A DNA stretch of 49,261 nt from Lysobacterales bacterium (GTDB lineage: Bacteria; Pseudomonadota; Gammaproteobacteria; Xanthomonadales; Xanthomonadaceae). Positions 35,029-44,037 of the stretch are shown piece by piece (position 1 is the first letter of the stretch; each line of letters begins with the position of its first letter). The notes under the pieces are model-generated. The model did no database searches and was not told the DNA's origin. It saw nothing but the letters and a program-made list of their open reading frames with translations. Made by a program: the position numbers and the translations under genes. Where the stretch lies: contig JAATFG010000066.1 in assembly GCA_015655355.1 (NCBI GenBank), forward strand, positions 1 to 49,261, given 5' to 3'.

Positions 35029-37538
35029 GGCAGGAGATCCGGGCTGGAATCGCCGTCGTCGTTGACGGCGTTGGCGTCCAGTGTGGTATTGCTGGGAGGG
35101 ACGAGGTAGAGGTCGTCGCGGTCGTAACCGAGGATAGCACGGCGCAAAATCTTGTCCGAATCCCGGCCTGCGCCGCCCAACCCCTTCAGGACGAATTCGA
35201 CACCGATCTGGTTGCCAAGTTCCCCTTCGCGGTTGCGCACGTAGCGCCGGGCGAGCACGCGCACGGCCAGGCAGCAGCTGTCCCACTGCATGCCGCCGAT
35301 GATTTCCAGCGGTTTGTGGTCGACCAGCGAGTAGTAGTAGCGGCCGACCGTGCTCCAGGTCGGCGTGACCGGGTACAGGAAGGAGAAGTCGCCCTGGCGC
35401 AGCAGGTCGGTGCCGTCGCTGAGGTTGCGCTGGTAGCGGTAGATCAGGTTGACCACGCCGTCGTTGGGGAACAGGTAGCGGGCGCGGAACGTGGCCAGGT
35501 CTTCCTGGCGGTACTTCGGGTTCCACTGGTAGTTGGTGTTGAAGGTCCAGCGGTCGCCCGGCGCGTAGCTGGCGTCGACCACCCAGGCCGAACGGCCGTG
35601 CTGGATCGGGATGTCGTCCTGCGGCAGGGAGACGCGCGAATCCTCGAAGTAGCGGATCTGGCCGAGGCTGATCGCGAACTTCTCGTGGCCGTCGGACTGG
35701 CGCAGGAAGCGCGAGCTGATCGCGGTGGTCAGCTGGTTGGCGTCCATCTGCCGGTCGGCGCTGGTGTAGCGGTTGTCGCGGAACAACTGGCCCCAGCTGA
35801 AGGTGAAGTCGCGGGTGTCGAACACCGGCAGCCCGTCCTGGTCGCGGTACGGCGCGTTGAGGTAGTACAGGCGCGGCTCCAGGGTCTGCAGGTAGGCGCC
35901 GTCGTGCAGGCTCACGTCGCGGTCGAAATACAGGCCCATGTCGAGGCTGCCGATGGGCATGCTGCGGGTCGGGTGCGCATCGCGGTATTGCAGCATCTGC
36001 GGCGTGGTCACTGCGGTTTCGTCGATGCCCAGCGCGGTTGCGGCGCGCTGGCGGGCGATCTGGTCGGCCAGACCCGGGTCCAGTTCGTAAGCGGTGTAGC
36101 GCCAGGCCAGGGTCGGGGTGATGAACCACGACGCGCCCTGCAGCGGCACGGTCAGGCTCGGCTTGATGTCCAGGCGGCTGCCGCCGGGCTGGTCGTCACG
36201 GGCAAAGCGCACCGCCTCGGTCTTGACCCCGGCCGACAGCCATTGGCCGAGCACCGGCTGGTCCCAATCGAAGTACAGGCGCGGCTGGCGGTTGTAGGGC
36301 AGGCCGTCGTCGTCGAAGGTGTAGTCGGCCGACTGCCACTGGTCGGCCATGATCCCGGCGCTCCAGTAGCGGCCCTGGCCGTAGATGCCGACGGTGCTGG
36401 TCAGCGCGGTGGCGGAAATGCCGGAAATCGAGTTGCCGGTGTCTTCGATGAAGCGCGGGTCGCTGATCCAGGTCAGCCCGGCGCGCGCCTGCCAGTGCGC
36501 ATCGATGTTGTGCGCGCCGGTGAAGCGCAGCATGCCGCGGTCGTCGACCTGCATCGGGTCGTAGTGCGGATCGTAATGGTCCGGGTCGGAGCTCGGCAGC
36601 GCGGTGTTGTCGATGCGGTTTTGAACCAGGTCGTCGTGCGGGATCCAGCTGCCGTCGATCTTGCCCCAGCCGCCGTCGTACAGGTAGCGGAACTGGGCGC
36701 TCAATTCTTCGCCGCGCTTGCTCATGTAGCGCGGGGTGAAGGTGGCGTCGTAGTTCGGCGCGATGTTCCAGTAGAACGGTTGCTGGTAGTCGAAGCCGTT
36801 GCGGCTGTTGAGGCCGATGTCGGGGTACAGGAAGCCGGTGTGGCGGCGGTCGTCGATCGGGAACTTGAACCACGGGAAGTAGAAAATCGGCACGTCGTAC
36901 ACGCGCACGCTGGCGTCGTGGGCGACGCCCCAGCCGGTGTCCGAGTTCATGTCGATCTGCCGCGCCTTCAGTTCCCAGCGCTTGTCGGTCGGGTCGCAGG
37001 TCGTGTAGGTGGTGCCGTGCAGGGTGCCGAGGTTGTTGTCGACCAGGATGTTGTCGGCGTTGCCGTTGCCGCGTCGCGACACCAACTGGTATTGCACGTT
37101 GTCGATCTGGTGGGTGTTGGCGTCCTGGTTGCCGTGCATGCGCTCGGCGATCGCGCGCAGGTCGGCATCCTGATACTGCACGTCGCCGTTGGCTTCGTAA
37201 TCGCCGGTGTCTTGGTTGGCCTGCATGTTGTCGGCGCTGAGGTACTGGTCGCCGCGGTGCAGGTTGACATGGCCGTAGTAGGTCATGTGCTCTTCGGTGC
37301 CGTTCTGGTTGTCGGCGCTGATCTCGGTGGATTCGTTCTCGCGGTTGGCACGCAGCTTGGCCCGCTCGGCGTCGTCGATCTGCGACGGGGCGCCATCGAA
37401 CGGCGGGATCACGTCGGTGCGCGGGCACAGCGCATAGCTGACGGGTTTCTTGCTGTCGGCCGCGCGCGCCGACAAGGCGGGCACGCAGGCCAGCACGGCG
37501 ACGAGCGACAGGGGCAGCAGGCGGGAAGTGGGATGCAC
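35025..37538 (-). CDS. lptD: LPS-assembly outer-membrane protein LptD
   Basis: The 837-residue protein begins with GTG at 37538 and a signal peptide (RLLPLSLVAVLACVPALSARA). An OstA/LptA-like beta-jellyroll follows (ISADNQNGTEEHMTYYGHV through LVDNNLGTLHG), then a C-terminal beta-barrel with FFPWFKFPIDDRRHTGFL-like and EPRLYYLNAPYRDQD segments. Cysteines near the N-terminus and the DSCCLAV pair near the C-terminus are the residues that form interdomain disulfides. It inserts LPS in the outer leaflet with LptE. No ATG exists in frame; an out-of-frame ATG is at 37566. It overlaps surA by ATGA and heads the operon. Confidence 0.93.
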   Translation of the reverse strand: MHPTSRLLPLSLVAVLACVPALSARAADSKKPVSYALCPRTDVIPPFDGAPSQIDDAERAKLRANRENESTEISADNQNGTEEHMTYYGHVNLHRGDQYLSADNMQANQDTGDYEANGDVQYQDADLRAIAERMHGNQDANTHQIDNVQYQLVSRRGNGNADNILVDNNLGTLHGTTYTTCDPTDKRWELKARQIDMNSDTGWGVAHDASVRVYDVPIFYFPWFKFPIDDRRHTGFLYPDIGLNSRNGFDYQQPFYWNIAPNYDATFTPRYMSKRGEELSAQFRYLYDGGWGKIDGSWIPHDDLVQNRIDNTALPSSDPDHYDPHYDPMQVDDRGMLRFTGAHNIDAHWQARAGLTWISDPRFIEDTGNSISGISATALTSTVGIYGQGRYWSAGIMADQWQSADYTFDDDGLPYNRQPRLYFDWDQPVLGQWLSAGVKTEAVRFARDDQPGGSRLDIKPSLTVPLQGASWFITPTLAWRYTAYELDPGLADQIARQRAATALGIDETAVTTPQMLQYRDAHPTRSMPIGSLDMGLYFDRDVSLHDGAYLQTLEPRLYYLNAPYRDQDGLPVFDTRDFTFSWGQLFRDNRYTSADRQMDANQLTTAISSRFLRQSDGHEKFAISLGQIRYFEDSRVSLPQDDIPIQHGRSAWVVDASYAPGDRWTFNTNYQWNPKYRQEDLATFRARYLFPNDGVVNLIYRYQRNLSDGTDLLRQGDFSFLYPVTPTWSTVGRYYYSLVDHKPLEIIGGMQWDSCCLAVRVLARRYVRNREGELGNQIGVEFVLKGLGGAGRDSDKILRRAILGYDRDDLYLVPPSNTTLDANAVNDDGDSSPDLLP

Positions 37539-37620
37539 GCGGGAACGGAGCCGGTAAAAGACGCATAGTGTCCCGTATCCGTCCGCAACGGGCAATGAAA
37601 GCGCGGCCGAAGCGCGGGTT

Positions 37621-38526
37621 TCAGCGCAGGGCGTGCAGATGCGCCAGCACCGATTCGCGCAGCGCGTCGAGGTCGTAGCCTCCCTCGAGCATCGACAGCA
37701 AGCGTCCGCCGGCGTGCCTGTCGGCCAGCCTGCGCAGTTCGGCCGTGATCCAGGCGAAATCCTCGGCTTCCAGCAGCAGGTCGGCCATCGGGTCGGCGCG
37801 GTGCGCGTCGAAACCGGCGGAAATGCACAGCAACTGCGGTTGGAATGCATCCACTTGCGGCAGCAGTTCGTCGGCCCAGACGTTGCGGAAGCGGAAGCCG
37901 TCGCTGCCCGGTTGCAGCAGCGCGTTGTGGAGATTGCCGGCGCCGCGCTCGTTCGGCGCACCGCTGTACGGGAACAGCCCGCTTTCGTGGGTGCTGAAGT
38001 AGGCCACGCGCGGCTCCTGGACGAAGATGGCCTGGGTGCCGTTGCCGTGGTGCACGTCGAAATCGACGATCGCCACGCGCTCCAGTCCGTGCTGCGCCAG
38101 CGCGTACGCGGCGGCGACGGCGATGTTGTCGAACAGGCAGAAGCCCATCGCCGCGGTGGGCGTCGCGTGGTGGCCGGGCGGGCGCACCGCGCAGAACGCG
38201 ACGCGGTCCTCGCCGTTCATCAGCGCATCGACCGCGGCGATGCCGGAACCGGCGGCATGCAATGCGGCGATGCGCGAGAACTCGTTGACGAAGGTGTCCT
38301 GGTCGAGCTGGTGCAGGCCGCTTACCGGTTGCAGGATTTCATCGACCAGCGCTTCAGCATGCACGCGCAGCAGGTCGCCGCGTTTCGCGCCCGGCGCTTC
38401 GCGCCAATCCGCGTCGGCGAAGTTTTCGTGCAGCGCATCGAGCACGACCTTCAGGCGTGCCGGCGATTCCGGATGTTCGTGGCCCGGGTCGTGCAGCAGG
38501 CAGCTCGGATGCGTGTAGATGATCAC
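37621..38526 (-). CDS. Histone-deacetylase-family Zn-dependent amidohydrolase
   Basis: The 301-residue protein starts MIIYTHPSCLLHDPGHEHPESPARL and contains the HDAC Zn-site motifs: RPPGHHATPTAAMGFCLFDN, VDFDVHHGNGTQAIF, and ISAGFDAHRADP, finishing with LEGGYDLDAL. Bacterial members deacetylate acetylpolyamines or small amides; the substrate here is unknown. It lies 6 bp after the adenosyltransferase gene on the same strand and 82 bp before lptD, so it is probably in a two-gene unit with the former. Confidence 0.93.
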   Translation of the reverse strand: MIIYTHPSCLLHDPGHEHPESPARLKVVLDALHENFADADWREAPGAKRGDLLRVHAEALVDEILQPVSGLHQLDQDTFVNEFSRIAALHAAGSGIAAVDALMNGEDRVAFCAVRPPGHHATPTAAMGFCLFDNIAVAAAYALAQHGLERVAIVDFDVHHGNGTQAIFVQEPRVAYFSTHESGLFPYSGAPNERGAGNLHNALLQPGSDGFRFRNVWADELLPQVDAFQPQLLCISAGFDAHRADPMADLLLEAEDFAWITAELRRLADRHAGGRLLSMLEGGYDLDALRESVLAHLHALR

Positions 38527-38532
38527 GCGCGC

Positions 38533-39087
38533 TTACCCATGCCGGCGCTCGTGGTTCCACAACACCTCGCCGTGGCCCTCGGCGCGGGCGAGGACGCGGG
38601 CGAGCACGAACAGCAGGTCGGACAAACGATTGAGGTACTTGATCGCCTCGCCGCGCACCGGTTCGACCCGCGACAGGGCGACGGCTTCGCGCTCGGCCCG
38701 GCGCACGATGGTGCGTGCCAGATGGCAACGCGCGCAGGCTTCGCCGCCGCCGGGCAGGATGAAATCCTTGAGCGGCGGCAGCGGGTCGTTGTAATGGTCG
38801 AGCTGATGTTCGAGGCCATCGATGTCGGCCTGCATGATCGCCGCGTAGCCGGGCACGCTCAGTTCGCCGCCGAGGTCGAACAACTGGTGCTGCACGCGGG
38901 TCAGCAAATCGCGCACGTCGCTGGGCAGGTTCGTGGCGAGCAGCACTCCGAGCGCCGAATTGGCTTCATCGACCGTGCCGTAGGCGGCCACGCGCAGCGC
39001 GTCCTTGCCGACGCGGCTGCCGTCGCCGAGGCCCGTGCTGCCGTCGTCGCCGGTGCGCGTGTAGATTTTCGAGAGGCGGTTTCCCAT
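38533..39087 (-). CDS. PduO-type cob(I)alamin adenosyltransferase
   Basis: The 184-residue protein starts MGNRLSKIYTRTGDDGSTGLGDGSRVGKD (ATP-binding P-loop-like region), with VDEANSALG and RTIVRRAEREAVAL plus YLNRLSDLLFVLAR. These mark the PduO family, which transfers adenosyl from ATP to reduced cobalamin, making coenzyme B12 from scavenged corrinoid. No other B12 genes are nearby. It is divergent from ubiH (22 bp between starts). Confidence 0.94.
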   Translation of the reverse strand: MGNRLSKIYTRTGDDGSTGLGDGSRVGKDALRVAAYGTVDEANSALGVLLATNLPSDVRDLLTRVQHQLFDLGGELSVPGYAAIMQADIDGLEHQLDHYNDPLPPLKDFILPGGGEACARCHLARTIVRRAEREAVALSRVEPVRGEAIKYLNRLSDLLFVLARVLARAEGHGEVLWNHERRHG

Positions 39088-39109
39088 GGGCGAAGGGTAT
39101 CATTGGCGC

Positions 39110-40333
39110 ATGGATTCTTCGCACGATGTGGTGATCGTCGGGGGTGGCTTGGTCGGGGCCAGCCTTGCGATCGCATTGGAAAACACCGGCCTCGACGTGG
39201 CCTTGGTCGAAGCCGCGCCCGAGGGCGCGCTGCCGGCCGTGTTCGACCAGCGCAACCTGAGTTTCGCCGCGGCCACGGTCAATGCGCTGGCCGTATTGGG
39301 CGTGATGCGCAAGCTGCGCGTGCCGACCGGCGCAATCCGCCGCATCCACGTTTCGCGTGCCGGCGATTTCGGCAAGGTCGAACTCGACGCGCGCGAATAC
39401 GGCCGCGACTGGTTCGGGCAGGTCGTTGTCGCGAAGGACTTCGGCGAAGCGCTGGAAGCGCGCCTGTCCGAATTGCCCAGGCTCGCGCGTTACCGCCCGG
39501 CGAAGTTCGTCGGCCTCGGCGAAACCGGCGGCGGCACGCGCGTGTTGAACATCGCGACCGCCGATGGCGAGCGCGAACTGCGCGCGAAACTCGTCGTCGC
39601 CTGCGATGGCACCCGCAGCGCGGTGCGCGAAGCGCTCGGCATCGGCACCGACGAGCATGATTACCGGCAGACCCTGTTCGTCGCGCGCGTGCGCAGCGAA
39701 AAAACGCCGGACGGCACCGCGTTCGAGCGTTTCACCGACAGCGGCCCGACTGCCTTGCTGCCGCGCGGCGACCGCCATTTCGGCGTGGTGCATGGCGTGG
39801 CGCGCGATGAAGCGGAACAGGTCGCCGCGCTCGATGAAATGGCGTGGTTGCAGCGCATTCAAGACGTTTTCGGCTGGCGTGCCGGCCGCTTCGTCGGCAG
39901 CGGCGAGCGCAGCGCGTATCCGCTGGTGCGCGTGCTGGCGAAAGACCTGGTCGCGCCGCGCGCGGTGCTGCTCGGCAATGCCGCGCAGACGATCCATCCG
40001 ATCGGCGCGCAAGGCTTCAATCTCGGCTTGCGCGATGCGCTGACCCTCGCCGAATTGGTGGCGCAGGCCGATGACGTTGGCGCGCCCGCGTTGTTGCAAG
40101 CCTACGCGCAGCGTCGCCACGAAGACCGTTCGCGTACCCTGCAATTTTCCGATGGCCTGGCGCGGATCACCGCGAACGCGTCGCCATTGCTGCGGCCGCT
40201 GCGCAGCCTTGGCCTGTTCGCCGCGAACCGCGTGCCTGCGCTGCAATCGTTCCTGGTCGGCGGCGCGATGGGGTTCCGCGGCGACGTGCCGGCGCTGTGC
40301 CGCGAGGGAGAATCCACCGGGAGCTGGCGATGA
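39110..40333 (+). CDS. ubiH: 2-octaprenyl-6-methoxyphenol hydroxylase
   Basis: The 407-residue flavoprotein has the FAD motif VVIVGGGLVGASLAIALE, the DG motif VACDGTRSAVREALGI, and LLGNAAQTIHPIGAQGFNLGLRDALTLAEL, where GNAA rather than GDAA is characteristic of UbiH. It hydroxylates a ring position in ubiquinone synthesis. ATG 39110 was chosen over 39086 because the FAD strand begins right after it. Its stop overlaps the next hydroxylase by ATGA. Confidence 0.92.
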   Translation: MDSSHDVVIVGGGLVGASLAIALENTGLDVALVEAAPEGALPAVFDQRNLSFAAATVNALAVLGVMRKLRVPTGAIRRIHVSRAGDFGKVELDAREYGRDWFGQVVVAKDFGEALEARLSELPRLARYRPAKFVGLGETGGGTRVLNIATADGERELRAKLVVACDGTRSAVREALGIGTDEHDYRQTLFVARVRSEKTPDGTAFERFTDSGPTALLPRGDRHFGVVHGVARDEAEQVAALDEMAWLQRIQDVFGWRAGRFVGSGERSAYPLVRVLAKDLVAPRAVLLGNAAQTIHPIGAQGFNLGLRDALTLAELVAQADDVGAPALLQAYAQRRHEDRSRTLQFSDGLARITANASPLLRPLRSLGLFAANRVPALQSFLVGGAMGFRGDVPALCREGESTGSWR

Positions 40334-41511
40334 ACGCCCGTCGCAACCAGTTGGATGCGGTGATCGTCGGCGGTGGCGTGGTGGGCGCCGCGTGTGCGCT
40401 GGCGTTGGCAAAACTCGGTCTCGATGCCGCCATCGTCGAGAGCCGCGAGCCGCCGCGCTGGTCACGCGAGCATCCCGATCTGCGCGTCTACGCGTTCGCG
40501 CCGGACAACGCCGCTTTGCTGGATGCGCTTGGCGCGTGGCAATCCGTGCGCGATGCGCGGGCGCAGCCGTATCGCGCGATGCGGGTGCGGGATGCGGCCG
40601 GTGGCGACGAATTGCGCTTCGATGCCGATGGCTTTGGCCGCGCGCAACTGGGCTGGATCGTCGAGAACAACCTGCTGGTCGAAAAGCTGTGGGCGGCGTT
40701 GCCGTCCGCCGGCGTGCGCGTGTCGTGCCCGGCGCGGTTGCAGGAATTCGAGCAGGACGAGGCCGGCGTGCGCCTGCGCCTCGACGACGGCAGCAGGCTC
40801 GACGCGCGCATCGCCATCGCCGCCGACGGCGCGCATTCGACCCTGCGCCGGTTGGCCGGCGTCGAAGCGTTTGCCAAGGATTACGGCCAAAGCGGCGTCG
40901 TGGGTTTCGTGGAAACCGAAAAACCGCACCAACAGACCGCATGGCAGCGCTTCCTGCCGACCGGCCCGCTGGCGTTCCTGCCGTTCGCCGAGGGCAGGAG
41001 TTCGATCGTGTGGACGCTGCCGGAAGGCGAAGCGCAACGCGTGCTGCACCTGGACGATGACGCGTTCGCGCGCGAGCTCACGAATACGGGCGGCGGCTTG
41101 CTCGGCGAAATCAGACCCGTATCGAAGCGCGCGGCGTTCCCGCTGTTGCGCCAGAACGCGGAAACCTATCTGCAAGACCGCGTGCTGCTGCTCGGCGATG
41201 CGGCGCACGTGGTGCATCCGCTGGCCGGGCAGGGCGTCAATCTCGGTCTGCGCGATGTCGCCGCATTGCGCGCGTCGATCATCGGCGCACAGGAAAAGCG
41301 TGCGGATTGGGCTTCGCCGCAGCGCCTGCAACGCTGGGCGCGTGCGCGGCGCAGCGAGGACAGCGTGTCCGCGCATGTGTTCGGCGGCATCAACGCGCTG
41401 TTCTCGAACGACGAGATGCACCTGACTTTGCTGCGCGGGCCACTGCTCGGCCTGGCCGGAAAAATCGCGCCGTTGACGCATGTCCTGGCGCGCAGGGCTG
41501 CGGGGATTTGA
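40330..41511 (+). CDS. UbiI/UbiF/UbiM-group FAD-dependent ubiquinone hydroxylase
   Basis: The 393-residue protein starts MNARRNQLDAVIVGGGVVGAACALALA, has IAADGAHSTLRRLAGV and LLGDAAHVVHPLAGQGVNLGLRDVAAL. It belongs to the same monooxygenase family as ubiH and is coupled to it. It should hydroxylate another ring position (C5 or C6). From sequence alone I cannot decide between UbiI, UbiF and the broad-specificity UbiM. The ATG at 40330 overlaps the ubiH stop. Confidence 0.9.
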   Translation: MNARRNQLDAVIVGGGVVGAACALALAKLGLDAAIVESREPPRWSREHPDLRVYAFAPDNAALLDALGAWQSVRDARAQPYRAMRVRDAAGGDELRFDADGFGRAQLGWIVENNLLVEKLWAALPSAGVRVSCPARLQEFEQDEAGVRLRLDDGSRLDARIAIAADGAHSTLRRLAGVEAFAKDYGQSGVVGFVETEKPHQQTAWQRFLPTGPLAFLPFAEGRSSIVWTLPEGEAQRVLHLDDDAFARELTNTGGGLLGEIRPVSKRAAFPLLRQNAETYLQDRVLLLGDAAHVVHPLAGQGVNLGLRDVAALRASIIGAQEKRADWASPQRLQRWARARRSEDSVSAHVFGGINALFSNDEMHLTLLRGPLLGLAGKIAPLTHVLARRAAGI

Positions 41512-41544
41512 TGTTTTTTGCGGGGCCGGGCAGGTCCGGCGCTA

Positions 41545-42039
41545 CTACGGATTCGCAGGGGGTTGTTGCGTTCCGTCCTGCTGCTGTTGCAGCGTCGTCG
41601 CGCGCAGCAGCTGTTCGTCGGTCAGCGGCGGCGGATGCGGATGGCGCGGCTGGTTGACCTTGTAGCCCGGAATTTTCCTTGCCGCGTCGCTGGCCTTGTT
41701 CAACAGGTAGCCGACCGCATACGGAATGATGCCGCCGTTCTCGCCGATTTCCTGCATGCTCGGCGGCTCGTGGTAGTCCTTGGAGAAGGGCGTGGTTTTC
41801 GGATCGATCGGGTTCTTGAATTTGTACAGGTCGATTTCTTCCGGCCGTTGCGCGGTGACGGTGATCGTGTCGAGCGTGGCGGTGTTGTCTTTCGTCGCCT
41901 GATCGAGTGGCGTCGCCGCCGGCACGCCGGAGACTTGCGCGGCCGATGCCGATGCCGGCGCTGGCGGATTTGCGTCCTGGGCATGCGCGCAAGCGGCGGC
42001 GGCCAGCAATAGTGCGGCGAAAGCGAAACGCATCGTCAT
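41545..42039 (-). CDS. Small secreted protein with TonB-box-like motif
   Basis: The 164-residue protein begins MTMRFAFAALLLAAAACAHA, a signal peptide probably cut after AHA. An Ala/Pro-rich stretch is followed by DTITVTAQRPEEID, which looks like the TonB-box region at the mature N-terminus of TonB-dependent receptors, but no plug or barrel follows. The rest is YHEPPSMQEIGENGGIIPYAVGYLLNKASDAAR and a Pro/Gln-rich end. I recognise no family. ATG 42039 overlaps the ppk2 stop by 4 bp, so it is translated with it. Confidence 0.65.
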   Translation of the reverse strand: MTMRFAFAALLLAAAACAHAQDANPPAPASASAAQVSGVPAATPLDQATKDNTATLDTITVTAQRPEEIDLYKFKNPIDPKTTPFSKDYHEPPSMQEIGENGGIIPYAVGYLLNKASDAARKIPGYKVNQPRHPHPPPLTDEQLLRATTLQQQQDGTQQPPANP

Positions 42040-42812
42040 TCGCCCGCGTAATCTTTCAGCGGCTTGAGCGCGCCGTAGCGCTCTTTCTTGGGTTTGCCGC
42101 GCAGTTGCGGGAATTCCGGAGGCGGCTGCAGTTCCATTTCCGGCAGGCGGTCGAGCAGGTGGCGGATCAGGGTGAGCCGGCCGCGCTTCTGGTCGTTGAA
42201 ATCCACCAGCGTCCACGGCGCGTGTTTGCTGTGCGTGGCCTCGAGCATCGCTTCGCGCGCCTGGGTGTATTCGGCGTATTTCTCCCGCGCCTGCAGGTCG
42301 ATGGGCGAAAGCTTCCAGCCTTTCAGCGGGTCGTGCAGGCGCTCGGCGAAGCGTGCCTCCTGCTTGTCCTGGTCGCAGCACAGCCAGTACTTGAACAGCA
42401 GGATGCCGTCGTCGACCAACAGTTTCTCGAACACCGGTGCCTGCTTGATGAAGGCTTCGTACTGGGCGTCGGTGCAGAAGTCCATCACCTTCTCGACGCC
42501 GGCGCGGTTGTACCAGCTGCGGTCCATCAGCACGATTTCGCCGGCGGCCGGCAGGTGCGCGACGTAGCGCTGGAAATACCATTGCGTGGCTTCGCGGTCG
42601 TTCGGCTTCGGCAGCGCCACGACGCGGCATTGGCGCGGATTGACGTGCGCGGACACGGCGCTGATCGCGCCGCCCTTGCCGGCGGTGTCGCGGCCCTCGA
42701 AGATCACCACCACGCGCTGTCCGGTGCGGTGCACCCAGTTGGCCATTTCGGCCAGCTCCAGTTGCAGCGGCTGCAGCAGTTCCTCGTAGTCCTTGCGCTT
42801 GAGCTTGGCCAT
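42036..42812 (-). CDS. ppk2: Polyphosphate kinase 2
   Basis: The 258-residue protein shows the PPK2 P-loop fold: Walker A VIFEGRDTAGKGG, the lid PRQCRVVALPKPND, and Walker B VLMDRSWYNRAGVE, then FCTDAQYEAF and WTLVDFNDQKRGRL. It moves phosphate between polyphosphate and nucleotides in the cytoplasm. The ATG at 42812 starts just before the conserved domain; a longer start at 42893 would add 27 residues without homology. It precedes the secreted protein. Confidence 0.95.
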   Translation of the reverse strand: MAKLKRKDYEELLQPLQLELAEMANWVHRTGQRVVVIFEGRDTAGKGGAISAVSAHVNPRQCRVVALPKPNDREATQWYFQRYVAHLPAAGEIVLMDRSWYNRAGVEKVMDFCTDAQYEAFIKQAPVFEKLLVDDGILLFKYWLCCDQDKQEARFAERLHDPLKGWKLSPIDLQAREKYAEYTQAREAMLEATHSKHAPWTLVDFNDQKRGRLTLIRHLLDRLPEMELQPPPEFPQLRGKPKKERYGALKPLKDYAGE

Positions 42813-42906
42813 CGGCGTGTCCTTGGTCGCGTCGAACCGAAGATAGCAGAACGGGATTGAATCGCATCGGTGTGACAACGCGAACCGGCACAAGGTTCCG
42901 CGCGCG

Positions 42907-43986
42907 TCAGCCGTTCAAGCGCGCCAGTTCGTCGGCTTGGTATTCGCGGGTCAGGCGTTCGACCAGCGGGTCGAGGTCGCCATCGAGGATGTTCGGCAAG
43001 TCGTAGAGCGTGAGGCCTTCGACGCGGTGGTCGGTGACGCGGCCCTGCGGGAAATTCCAGGTGCGGATGCGCTGGCTGCGATCGCCGCTGCCGACTTGCA
43101 GCTTGCGCGTTTCCGCCTGCGCCGCCTGCTGCTTGCCGCGTTCGGCGTCGAGCAGCATCGCTTTCAGGCGCTTCATCGCCTTGTCGCGATTGGCGTGCTG
43201 GCTGCGCTCGGTCTGGTTCTCGACCACGAGGCCGCTGGGCACGTGGGTGATGCGGATCGCCGATTCGGTCTTGTTGACGTGCTGGCCGCCGGCGCCGGAC
43301 GAGCGATACGTGTCGACGCGCAAGTCCGCCGGATTGACGACGACCTCATCGACTTCTTCCACGTCGGGAATGATCGCCACCGTCGCCGCCGAGGTATGGA
43401 TGCGGCCCTGCGATTCGGTTTCCGGCACGCGCTGCACGCGGTGCGTGCCGCTCTCGAATTTCAGCCGCGCGAACGCACCGCGTCCGCTGAGCTTCGCCAC
43501 GATCTCCTTGTAGCCGCCGTGCTCGCCGTCGTTCGCCGATTCGATTTCGACTTTCCAGCCCTTGCGCTCGGCGTAGCGCGCATACATGCGGAACAGGTCG
43601 CCGGCGAAGATTGCCGCCTCGTCACCGCCGGTGCCGGCGCGCACTTCGAGGAAGAGATTGCCGTCGTCGCGCGCGTCCTTTGGCACCAGCAGCAGCGAGA
43701 GTTCGTCGTCGAGTTCGCCCAGGCGCCGCTTCGCGGTGACGATTTCTTCCTCGGCCAGGTCGGCCAGCTCGGCATCGTTGCGCATCGCTTCGGCGGCGGC
43801 GAGGTCGGCTTGCGCCCGCGTTTCCTCGGCGAGCTTCAGCACGATCGGTTCGAGTTGGGAGAGTTCGCGCGAATGGTCGCGGAACTTCGCGTTGTCCGCA
43901 GCCACCGCCGGATCGGCGAGCAGGCGTTCCAGTTCTTCGTGGCGTTCGGCCAGCAGTTCGAGTTTGCGGCGCAGGTTGGGAGTCAT
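42907..43986 (-). CDS. prfA: Peptide chain release factor 1
   Basis: The 359-residue protein has the codon-reading PET tripeptide ([17 protein letters not shown]) and the peptidyl-tRNA hydrolysis GGQ motif ([11 protein letters not shown]). It ends translation at UAA and UAG. It lies 51 bp downstream of hemA on the same strand, the arrangement known from enterics. Length is normal. Confidence 0.98.
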   Translation of the reverse strand: MTPNLRRKLELLAERHEELERLLADPAVAADNAKFRDHSRELSQLEPIVLKLAEETRAQADLAAAEAMRNDAELADLAEEEIVTAKRRLGELDDELSLLLVPKDARDDGNLFLEVRAGTGGDEAAIFAGDLFRMYARYAERKGWKVEIESANDGEHGGYKEIVAKLSGRGAFARLKFESGTHRVQRVPETESQGRIHTSAATVAIIPDVEEVDEVVVNPADLRVDTYRSSGAGGQHVNKTESAIRITHVPSGLVVENQTERSQHANRDKAMKRLKAMLLDAERGKQQAAQAETRKLQVGSGDRSQRIRTWNFPQGRVTDHRVEGLTLYDLPNILDGDLDPLVERLTREYQADELARLNG

Positions 43987-44037
43987 GGCGAAGTCTTGGC
44001 GGCGAAAGAGGGCGAAGCGGCGCGGGTGCGGTCTTCG

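Noticed and set aside
35316-37568. 750-codon Val/Ala-rich open frame antisense to lptD
   Set aside because: Opposite strand is clearly LptD; the repeats of V, A and G reflect codon third-position GC.
41512-41544. GCCGG/CCGGC hairpin near T-run after the second ubiquinone hydroxylase as terminator
   Set aside because: The T-run lies before, not after, the stem for the plus-strand gene and no T-run follows on the minus strand.
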